A stretch of 7,077 nt of DNA from Candidatus Solincola jinzensis (GTDB taxonomy: Bacteria; Actinomycetota; Geothermincolia; Geothermincolales; RBG-13-55-18): assembly GCA_015711875.1 (NCBI GenBank), contig JACVJG010000143.1, positions 1-7,077 on the forward strand, written 5' to 3'. Of the stretch, positions 1 through 3,476 are shown piece by piece. The number at the start of each line of letters is the position of its first letter. Position 1 is the stretch's first letter. Under the pieces are notes generated by a model. That model was not told where the DNA came from. It made no database searches and worked only from the letters and a program-made list of their open reading frames with translations. The translations under genes and the position numbers were made by a program.

Positions 1-83
1 CCCCTGACGGACACGGCCCCGGCGGGACAGCATTCGACGCAGAGGCCGCAGCCCGTGCAAGCCTCTTCGTCCACCGCGCACAT
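1..83 (-). CDS. 4Fe-4S ferredoxin-type protein, 3' end beyond window
   Basis: Only the first 27 or so codons are inside the window. From ATG at 83-81 they read M-C-A-V-D-E-E-A-C-T-G-C-G-L-C-V-E-C-C-P, which contains the classical CxxCxxCxxxCP [4Fe-4S] ligand motif (Cys9, 12, 15 and 19, then Pro20; Cys18 is an extra). The frame is open to position 1. It lies 31 bases after the stop of the Mrp-DIM gene on the same strand, so the two are probably cotranscribed. No strong ribosome binding site is visible, so the start is chosen by its closeness to the motif. Small ferredoxins and MinD-type ATPases with ferredoxin inserts are usual partners of NifX/ORP-type genes. With the motif this close to the N-terminus, a small ferredoxin fits better than the ATPase, where the insert comes after the P-loop. 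An electron-transfer or cluster-carrier role is inference. Confidence 0.75.
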   Translation of the reverse strand, partial: MCAVDEEACTGCGLCVECCPAGAVSVR

Positions 84-114
84 GGCATCACCGCTTTCGC
101 GTGTTTCGAGCGTC

Positions 115-453
115 TCAGTGGTCGCAGGCGTTGTCGCCCAGCTCCAGGGTGCCCGCCAGGTGATCCCTGACCAGTCGCAGCGGCTCTGCCTGCGGCGCGC
201 CGCACAGCACCTTGACCCCGCTCTCGGCGAAGATCTGCTGCGCCCTGGCGCCCATGCCCCCGGCGATCACCGTGTTCACGCCCTTCTCCGCCAGCCAGCG
301 CGGCAGCAGTCCGGGCTCGTGAGGCGGCGCCTCGCACACCTCCCTTACCGCGGGCTCCCCTCCGTCCCCCGCTTCCACCAGCGTGAACTGCTCGCAGTGC
401 CCGAAGTGGGAGCACAGAAGCCCGTTCTCCGTGGGAATGGCGAAGATCTCCAT
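115..453 (-). CDS. Alternative internal start: stand-alone DIM (NifX/ORP-type) domain
   Basis: Within the longer frame, ATG at 453-451 begins M-E-I-F-A-I-P-T-E-N-G, exactly the N-terminus of the DIM fold. It is preceded by AAGGAGG (465-459) at a 5-base spacing, a much better initiation site than anything visible near GTG 792. The product would be 112 residues, a normal length for a single-domain NifX/ORP-type metal-cluster binder. Members of the family bind or carry Fe-Mo, Fe-S or Mo-Cu clusters. The HFGHCEQF element at the start of this domain and the Cys/His-containing NACDH end are seen here. This entry is an alternative reading of the previous one, not an extra gene. It could explain how the domain stays useful after the ATPase was broken. 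Confidence 0.55.
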   Translation of the reverse strand: MEIFAIPTENGLLCSHFGHCEQFTLVEAGDGGEPAVREVCEAPPHEPGLLPRWLAEKGVNTVIAGGMGARAQQIFAESGVKVLCGAPQAEPLRLVRDHLAGTLELGDNACDH

Positions 454-792
454 GCCTTCCTCCTTGCCTTTCGTATCGACCTCGGTCCGCGTGTCCGCCT
501 CCCCATCTGTAACGGGCCTGATTCCGACGCTACCCGCCTTTTCATCCGAGGAAGTCAGGGTGACGACCTTGTCCACCATCTCGTCGAGCGCGCCCGCCAC
601 GCCCTTCAGGTCACTGTAGCACCCCTTCTTCGCGCCCCCGCGGTCCGCCCATGCGGCGAATTCGCCCTCCAGGGGCAGCGAGGCGAGCAGCTCCACGTGC
701 ATCCTCTCGGCCATGCCCTTCGCGCCGTCCCGGCCGAAGACGTCGACGCGCCCGCCGCAGTGGGGACAGACCAGGCCGCTCATGTTCTCCAC
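115..792 (-). CDS. Truncated Mrp/NBP35 ATPase C-terminus fused to NifX-type DIM domain (MrpORP-like)
   Basis: 225 codons from GTG at 792. Residues 1-53 match the end of an Mrp/ApbC Fe-S carrier ATPase: (V)ENMSGLVCPHCG, with the CPHC cluster-binding pair Cys9/Cys12, then the R-V-D-V-F-G, A-E-R and L-L-A-S-L-P-L elements. Residues 54-113 form a polar linker. Residues 114-225 are a dinitrogenase iron-molybdenum cofactor (DIM, PF02579) domain with IPTENG, HFGHCEQF, HEPGLLPRWLAEKG, IAGGMGARAQ and a terminal NACDH, very like the DIM half of MrpORP proteins. The P-loop and switch regions of Mrp (roughly 180-200 residues) are absent. In the same frame upstream there is a stop within 16 codons and no ATPase similarity, and the break coincides with a 27-bp repeat. 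The remnant cannot bind ATP alone. The GTG may simply be an internal valine codon (family: GVVENMS). The DIM half has its own ribosome binding site and may be the functional product. Confidence 0.85.
   Translation of the reverse strand: MENMSGLVCPHCGGRVDVFGRDGAKGMAERMHVELLASLPLEGEFAAWADRGGAKKGCYSDLKGVAGALDEMVDKVVTLTSSDEKAGSVGIRPVTDGEADTRTEVDTKGKEEGMEIFAIPTENGLLCSHFGHCEQFTLVEAGDGGEPAVREVCEAPPHEPGLLPRWLAEKGVNTVIAGGMGARAQQIFAESGVKVLCGAPQAEPLRLVRDHLAGTLELGDNACDH
454..465 (-). promoter_or_regulatory. Strong internal ribosome binding site
   Basis: On the minus strand AAGGAGG is followed by AAGGC and then ATG (453). It lies inside the Mrp-DIM frame, at the boundary between linker and DIM domain. 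Confidence 0.6.
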
Positions 793-816
793 ACTTTTGG
801 TTGCACTAACCAGGCG
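790..816. repeat. 27-bp direct repeat, copy 1 (DtxR-box-like palindrome)
   Basis: Identical over 27 bases to 943-969. The core TGGTTGCACTAACCA is an imperfect palindrome (TGGTT / AACCA arms). GGTT-N3-CTAACC resembles the centre of DtxR/IdeR-family operators (GGTTAGCCTAACC). The copy covers the GTG start and the point where Mrp homology ends. Similarity extends weakly leftward as GTTCTC against GTTTTA. Confidence 0.85.
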
Positions 817-942
817 GCGCTGGGCAAAGAAACGCTACATGGACATCGATCTACTGCTCGAGGACCTCATACATAAAGCGAAGGAGGTGAAGGCTATCAA
901 AGCAAGGTCAGTATGAGGGAGGCATGGCAGAAAATGGTTTTA
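817..942. other. Segment between the direct repeats, no gene recognised
   Basis: 126 bases bounded by the two 27-bp repeats. The plus-strand frame at 839-916 could encode a short Lys/Leu-rich peptide, with no similarity I recognise and no ribosome binding site. An AAGGAGGTGA sequence at about 881-890 looks like a Shine-Dalgarno, but no start codon follows at a useful distance. It may be a spacer left by a rearrangement. Confidence 0.4.
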
Positions 943-969
943 CACACTTTTGGTTGCACTAACCAGGCG
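943..969. repeat. 27-bp direct repeat, copy 2 (DtxR-box-like palindrome)
   Basis: Second copy of the repeat at 790-816, offset by 153 bases. No open reading frame with recognisable homology crosses it. The 126 bases between the copies hold no gene I recognise. A 25-codon plus-strand frame (839-916) exists there without a ribosome binding site. Confidence 0.85.
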
Positions 970-974
970 CATCC

Positions 975-1244
975 CTATCCGGCGGCAGAAGGCGATGGAT
1001 TTGCGCATTCGCCTTCTCGCCGTATACACGGCGAGAAAGGGGGCGGTCCGAAATGATCGGCGATCCTCTTTCCTTCCAGGGTGGCCACGGCCACCTTGTG
1101 CTCACGCTCGAGGATCATCGGCTCCCGCTCCCCTTCCTCCAACCGCCCGCGCCACTCGGGCTCCAGCCAGAGCCAGGCGTCGAGGGCCGGGGTCACCGGG
1201 CCCGAGTGGATATGCGGTTCTCTCAGCGTCCTCCTCTTCGTCAC
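975..1244 (-). pseudogene. Broken DIM/NifX-type gene remnant
   Basis: A 90-codon frame from GTG at 1244, with GAGGT four bases upstream and a plausible promoter about 50 bases further up. Residues 1-45 are unfamiliar (a Trp-rich L-D-A-W-L-W-L-E-P-E-W stretch). From about residue 48 it reads H-K-V-A-V-A-T-L-E-G-K-R-I-A-D-H-F-G-P-P, the typical opening of a NifX/ORP-type DIM domain (K-I-A-V-A-T...HFGRAP). Homology stops about 4-6 residues after HFG, at a perfect 10-bp-stem hairpin (1014-1037), and the frame ends at 975 without the rest of the fold. The domain would need about 85 more residues, so it is almost certainly non-functional as a DIM protein. The N-terminal part could be a separate short domain or an unrelated leader. 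Its orientation matches the Mrp-DIM and ferredoxin genes downstream. Confidence 0.55.
1014..1037. repeat. Perfect hairpin at the end of the DIM remnant
   Basis: TTCTCGCCGT and ACGGCGAGAA form a perfect 10-bp stem around the loop ATAC. No T-run follows on either strand, so it is not a standard intrinsic terminator. On the minus strand it begins exactly where DIM homology fades. Confidence 0.8.
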
Positions 1245-1298
1245 GTCGACCTCGCAAACCGGTTCCGTTCAAGAGCGACCTCGCCCGATCCATTCACG

Positions 1299-1326
1299 AT
1301 TATATTACATTATTGGCATATGTCCA
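1299..1326 (-). promoter_or_regulatory. Sigma-70-type promoter, leftward
   Basis: On the minus strand TGGACA (1326-1321) is separated by 16 bases from a consensus TATAAT (1304-1299). Transcription would start near 1291 and run into the frame starting at 1244. A CATATG palindrome (1317-1322) overlaps the -35 hexamer, consistent with repression by a bound regulator. Confidence 0.55.
1315..1325. promoter_or_regulatory. Palindromic operator candidate A
   Basis: GGCATATGTCC, one of three CATATG-centred near-palindromes of the form GGGCATATGCCC in this AT-rich spacer. It overlaps the -35 of the leftward promoter. Confidence 0.5.
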
Positions 1327-1381
1327 GTAATTATATCAGCCGGATCAATGGCGCCGGATACGCGTTTTCAAAGAAGCATAC

Positions 1382-1411
1382 TTTACATATGCCCATAACC
1401 ATACCAATATT
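1382..1411 (+). promoter_or_regulatory. Possible rightward promoter
   Basis: TTTACA at 1382-1387 is a fair -35. AATATT (1406-1411, 18-base spacing) or CAATAT (1405-1410, 17-base spacing) would be a poor -10. The first rightward gene starts at 1476. The placement between operator candidates B and C supports it, but the -10 is weak. Confidence 0.35.
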
Positions 1412-1426
1412 AGTAATGGGCATATG
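1386..1426. promoter_or_regulatory. Operator candidates B and C, perfect 11-bp inverted repeat
   Basis: CATATGCCCAT (1386-1396) and ATGGGCATATG (1416-1426) are perfect reverse complements separated by 19 bases. Site C extends to GGCATATGCC (1419-1428), itself a perfect palindrome. Site B touches the candidate rightward -35, and site C lies just downstream of its -10. Together with site A they mark the divergent control region. The arms could also form a stem in RNA, but no T-run follows. Confidence 0.65.
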
Positions 1427-1462
1427 CCTTATTAGAGGCGCGAGCGGGAAGCGCGGAAAGAC

Positions 1463-1470
1463 GGAGGTGA
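1463..1470 (+). promoter_or_regulatory. Ribosome binding site that fixes a TTG start
   Basis: GGAGGTGA ends five bases before TTG at 1476. It is the reason for starting the next gene there rather than at an ATG far upstream in the same frame, which lies before the promoter region. Confidence 0.7.
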
Positions 1471-1475
1471 GAGGA

Positions 1476-1655
1476 TTGGCCGGATTCGGAAGAGGACGGG
1501 GAGGAGGCAGGCCCGCGGGCGGGCGAGGCCTCGGAGGCACCACCGTTTGCCGCTGCCCGAAATGCGGCTACACCGAGCCGCACACGCGAGGCATACCCTG
1601 CTTTTCCAGGAGCTGCCCCAAGTGCGGCACCCGCATGGCGGGAGCCAACTGCTGA
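1476..1655 (+). CDS. Small Gly/Arg-rich zinc-ribbon-type protein
   Basis: 59 residues from TTG at 1476. Residues 1-22 are a Gly/Arg-rich leader (M-A-G-F-G-R-G-R-G-G-G). Then come C25-R-C27-P-K-C30-G, a T-E-P-H-T-R-G-I-P-C42 element, S-C47-P-K-C50-G-T-R-M-A-G, and a C-terminal Cys59. The two CPxCG knuckles suggest a zinc ribbon or a rubredoxin-like metal site; which metal is bound cannot be read from the sequence. Small proteins of this pattern (CPxCG, PHxRGxPC, CPxCGxxM) occur beside NifX/ORP-type and MinD-type ATPase genes in anaerobic bacteria and archaea; their function is unknown. It is the first gene of the rightward set, 62 bases before the next, directly behind the palindromic control region. 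Confidence 0.75.
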   Translation: MAGFGRGRGGGRPAGGRGLGGTTVCRCPKCGYTEPHTRGIPCFSRSCPKCGTRMAGANC

Positions 1656-1717
1656 GAGATCAGCGAGAGACTATCAGGAGACCGCGCCGCCGTGCACGGG
1701 AAAAGGAGGTAAAGGAT

Positions 1718-2005
1718 ATGGGATACGGACACCGCAACATGTACTACCTCACCGGGCAGCCGGGCTGGATGAGGCTCGGTCACAGCCCCGGCTGGGCGGG
1801 GAGGAGCCGCAGCGGCCTGGGACCGTGCGCGGAGTACGTCCTCACCGGCAGGTGGCCGGCGGCGGCCGCGCCCTTCACTCCTCCGGCGGCCCAGACAGGG
1901 TCCGCGGGCGAGCTGGAGCTGCTGAAGGCCCAAGCGGAGAGGATGGAACAGACCCTGGCGCAGATCAGGGAGCGCATCGACAAGCTGGAAAAGGAAGGGG
2001 CCTGA
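1718..2005 (+). CDS. DUF5320-like small protein with C-terminal coiled coil
   Basis: 95 residues from ATG at 1718, with GGAGGT (1705-1710) seven bases upstream. Residues 1-45 are aromatic- and Gly-rich (M-Y-Y-L-T-G, P-G-W-M-R-L-G, S-P-G-W-A-G-R-S). Residues 46-62 are Ala/Pro-rich. Residues 64-93 form a heptad-like charged helix (E-L-E-L-L-K-A-Q-A-E-R-M-E and onward) likely to be a coiled coil. This layout (Gly/aromatic head plus short coiled coil) is that of DUF5320-type proteins, which sit in clusters with NifX-type and MinD/Mrp ATPase genes. Their biochemical role is not known. No signal peptide or membrane segment is seen. The stop TGA is one base before the ATG of the next gene, suggesting translational coupling. 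The in-frame extension further upstream is discarded because it would run through the zinc-ribbon gene. Confidence 0.8.
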   Translation: MGYGHRNMYYLTGQPGWMRLGHSPGWAGRSRSGLGPCAEYVLTGRWPAAAAPFTPPAAQTGSAGELELLKAQAERMEQTLAQIRERIDKLEKEGA

Positions 2006-2006
2006 G

Positions 2007-2678
2007 ATGAAGGCCGCCATATCCAGCGCCGGGCCCGGCCTCGACAGCGGGGTAGACCCCCGCTTCGGCCGCTGCGCTTGCCTGATCCTCTACGACCTGG
2101 AAAGCGGCGAATGGGAGGCCGTTACCAACCCCAACCGTGACGCGGGCGGAGGGGCCGTCATCCGCACCGCCCAGCTGGTGATCGACCGGGGGGCCGGCGC
2201 GGTGGTCACCGGCAACATCGGCCCCAACGCCATGCAGGTCCTCTCCGGGCAGGTGAAGGTACACACCGGGTTCCAGGGTACCGTGAGCGAGGCCGTGCAG
2301 GCCCTCAAGGAAGGCCGGCTGTCCGAGGCCGCTTCCGCCACCGTCAGGGACCATGCCGGCATGGGCGGTGGCCGAGGTCCCCTTCAGCGAGGCGGTGGTG
2401 GACTCGCTGCGCCGCGGCATGCCCCCGGTGGGCAACGTTCCCCGGGAGGTCGAGGAATCCTTGAGATCCATTGCCGGGGCCGTAAAGGTGCGCGTTGGGA
2501 AGGCGGGACACGGCACGTCCAGGCAACGGGAATGACCGGCGTGATTATAATAGAGACCCTCTTGCTTATGGGTGGCCGAGCGCCTTGGGCAGGTAGCGCC
2601 CGGAGCGGCGGGCTACGCGGGGGAAAAGCGAGGATGACAAAAGGCGCCCCTTGCCCTATAAAATACTTAACATCTTGA
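2007..2678 (+). CDS. NifX/ORP-type DIM-domain protein with disrupted C-terminus
   Basis: The ATG follows the previous stop by one base, behind AAGGAAGGGG. Residues 1-121 are a complete DIM (PF02579) domain: M-K-A-A-I-S-S, L-D-S-G-V-D-P-R-F-G-R-C, a central G-G-G-A-V-I-R-T-A-Q segment, V-V-T-G-N-I-G-P-N-A, H-T-G-F-Q-G-T-V-S-E-A-V, and H-A-G-M-G-G-G near residue 116. Family members normally stop shortly after HxGMGGG with a Gly tail, near 115-125 residues. Here no stop follows. The frame runs on for about 100 residues of low-complexity Arg/Gly sequence antiparallel to nothing known, out of frame with a MinD-type ATPase tail and across the DUF134 promoter. A deletion near 2366-2372 best explains this. 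The domain may still fold and bind its metal cluster; Cys23 and Cys25 are candidate ligands. Only residues 1-121 should be regarded as native. Confidence 0.8.
   Translation: MKAAISSAGPGLDSGVDPRFGRCACLILYDLESGEWEAVTNPNRDAGGGAVIRTAQLVIDRGAGAVVTGNIGPNAMQVLSGQVKVHTGFQGTVSEAVQALKEGRLSEAASATVRDHAGMGGGRGPLQRGGGGLAAPRHAPGGQRSPGGRGILEIHCRGRKGARWEGGTRHVQATGMTGVIIIETLLLMGGRAPWAGSARSGGLRGGKARMTKGAPCPIKYLTS
2368..2535 (+). pseudogene. C-terminal stub of a MinD-type P-loop ATPase
   Basis: In a different frame from the NifX-type gene, the sequence from about 2368 reads V-A-E-V-P-F-S-E-A-V-V-D-S-L-R-R-G-M-P-P-V, then V-P-R-E-V-E-E-S-L-R-S-I-A-G-A-V-K, and ends at TGA 2533-2535. This matches the closing part of MinD-superfamily ATPases with ferredoxin inserts (IPFD..VVEA...G.P.VEY.PDS......I). 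These ATPases are standard partners of NifX/ORP-type proteins. About 85 percent of the expected protein, including P-loop, switch regions and ferredoxin insert, is missing. The nearest ATG (2353) lies inside NifX-type coding sequence and has no ribosome binding site. The call rests on a short stretch, so an Mrp-family origin is also possible. Confidence 0.55.
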
Positions 2679-2708
2679 GGAGAAACCGCGAGGTAAAGGA
2701 GCGAAGTT
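2536..2708 (+). promoter_or_regulatory. Intergenic leader with DUF134 promoter and a small stem
   Basis: ATGACA (2634-2639), a 17-base spacer and TATAAA (2657-2662) form a good sigma-70-type promoter with a start near 2669, 40 bases before the DUF134 gene. Upstream, an isolated TATAAT (2546-2551) lacks a convincing -35. Between them GTA-GC-GCCCG (2593-2602) can pair with CGGGC-TAC (2609-2616). No known riboswitch could be recognised. AAAGGAG at 2695-2701 is the ribosome binding site. Confidence 0.5.
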
Positions 2709-3107
2709 TTGGCAAGGCCGGTGAAACCTAAGCTGGTAGGGGAAACCCCCCGCGCCGACTATTTCAAGCCCCGCGGTATCCCCATGTCCCAGCTCGAGGA
2801 GATAGGCCTCGCCGTCGAGGAGCTGGAGGCGCTGCGCCTGGTGGATCTGGAGGGAAAGTACCAGGAAGATGCCGCCAGGGAGATGGGCGTATCCCGCCAG
2901 ACCATACAGCGCATGATCAGCGAGGCGAGGGCCAAAGTGGTCGATGCCCTGGTGGGAGGCAAGGCCCTGCGTATCGAGGGCGGCAGCTACATCCTGCGGG
3001 AAGGCGGTGGCCGCTACCGCTGCGGCCGTTGCGGCGGCGAGTTCCCCTCACGCCAGGGCAGGAAGGGCCACGGCTGGGCGTGCCCCTCCTGTGACTCAAA
3101 GCCATGA
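2709..3107 (+). CDS. DUF134 (UPF0251) helix-turn-helix protein with C-terminal zinc ribbon
   Basis: 132 residues from TTG at 2709, with AAAGGAG seven bases upstream; M-A-R-P at the N-terminus agrees with the family. Residues 1-95 carry the UPF0251/DUF134 signature: A-D-Y-F-K-P-R-G-I-P at 16-25, V-E-E-L-E-A-L-R-L-V-D-L-E-G at 36-49, then a sigma-factor-like helix-turn-helix, Y-Q-E-D-A-A-R-E-M-G-V-S-R-Q-T at 51-65, and G-K-A-L-R-I-E-G-G. Residues 105-128 add a zinc-ribbon-like C-G-R-C ... C-P-S-C (Cys105, 108, 125, 128). The family is predicted to bind DNA and often lies beside NifX/ORP-type genes, so a local metal- or cluster-responsive regulator is likely; this is inference. It has its own promoter and ends 12 bases from the converging VOC remnant. 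It is intact, unlike most of its neighbours. Confidence 0.88.
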   Translation: MARPVKPKLVGETPRADYFKPRGIPMSQLEEIGLAVEELEALRLVDLEGKYQEDAAREMGVSRQTIQRMISEARAKVVDALVGGKALRIEGGSYILREGGGRYRCGRCGGEFPSRQGRKGHGWACPSCDSKP

Positions 3108-3118
3108 GGCGCGCCGCC

Positions 3119-3342
3119 CACGTCCTCGACCTCTATCCCCACCGAGAACAGGCCCGGTTTTCGCACGTTCCCCTCGTCTTCTATCCGCTCTATCATGGCC
3201 TCTCCCTCCCCCTCAACAAAGTGATCCCTGTTCCGGGGCGGGGATGGTGCTGGATCTCTATCTCCAGCCCCAAGACCTGCGTGTAGAACCTGATCGAATC
3301 GTCCATATCCGCGACCGCCATGGTGGCGTATTTGACCTTCAT
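3119..3342 (-). pseudogene. Frameshifted, truncated VOC (glyoxalase/bleomycin-resistance) family remnant
   Basis: From ATG at 3342 the minus strand reads M-K-V-K-Y-A-T-M-A-V-A-D-M-D-D-S-I-R-F-Y-T-Q-V-L-G-L-E-I, the typical first beta-alpha-beta unit of a VOC-fold protein, up to about G-I-T at 3221. The frame then hits a stop, but the next frame continues smoothly as F-V-E-G-E-G-E-A-M-I-E-R-I-E ... L-F-S-V-G-I-E-V-E-D-V until about 3119. Restoring one T (TTT to TTTT near 3218-3220) would join them. After V-E-D-V the homology ends and the frame runs antisense into the DUF134 3' end. About half of the usual 120-130 residues is present. GGAGG at 3358-3354 could have been the ribosome binding site. 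It is either a real pseudogene or partly a sequencing error; the truncation is independent of the frameshift. Confidence 0.7.
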
Positions 3343-3476
3343 CCCTTTTCAGCCCTCCGTCTATCGCCTTATTGACACCGCCTCACTTGAGCGGCAGAGC
3401 CCGACTCCGTACCTCGAGCCGGCCTCAAACATCGAGGGCGTGGGAAAGAGTTCATACCACCAAGATCAACCTCCCC
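3343..3476. other. Intergenic, nothing recognised
   Basis: 134 bases between the kinase-dehydrogenase stop and the VOC remnant. I see no promoter with both hexamers, no terminator and no RNA gene. A 10-bp inverted repeat (GGCCTCAAAC at 3421-3430, complement at 3501-3510) spans the kinase-dehydrogenase stop but has a 70-base loop. Confidence 0.5.

Noticed and set aside
55..876. Plus-strand 273-codon frame
   Set aside because: It runs antisense to the well-supported DIM domain and ferredoxin; no recognisable domain.
790..969. CRISPR-like pair of repeats
   Set aside because: Only two copies, with a 126-base spacer; no cas genes or further repeats.
1014..1037. Intrinsic terminator
   Set aside because: The stem is strong but no T-run follows on either strand.
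913..1056. 48-codon plus-strand frame through repeat copy 2
   Set aside because: No ribosome binding site at a proper distance and no recognisable similarity; it also crosses the hairpin and the DIM remnant.
1053..1475. Plus-strand upstream extension of the zinc-ribbon frame
   Set aside because: It crosses the divergent promoter and operators and is antisense to the DIM remnant; GGAGGTGA places the start at 1476.
2571..2600. tRNA-like opening (GGTGGCCGAGCG) or riboswitch
   Set aside because: No acceptor-stem partner, anticodon arm or T-arm (GGTTC) follows, and no riboswitch consensus could be matched.
3365..3460. Short minus-strand frame of about 30 codons downstream of the kinase fusion
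   Set aside because: A stop lies just upstream, there is no ribosome binding site, and I recognise no family.
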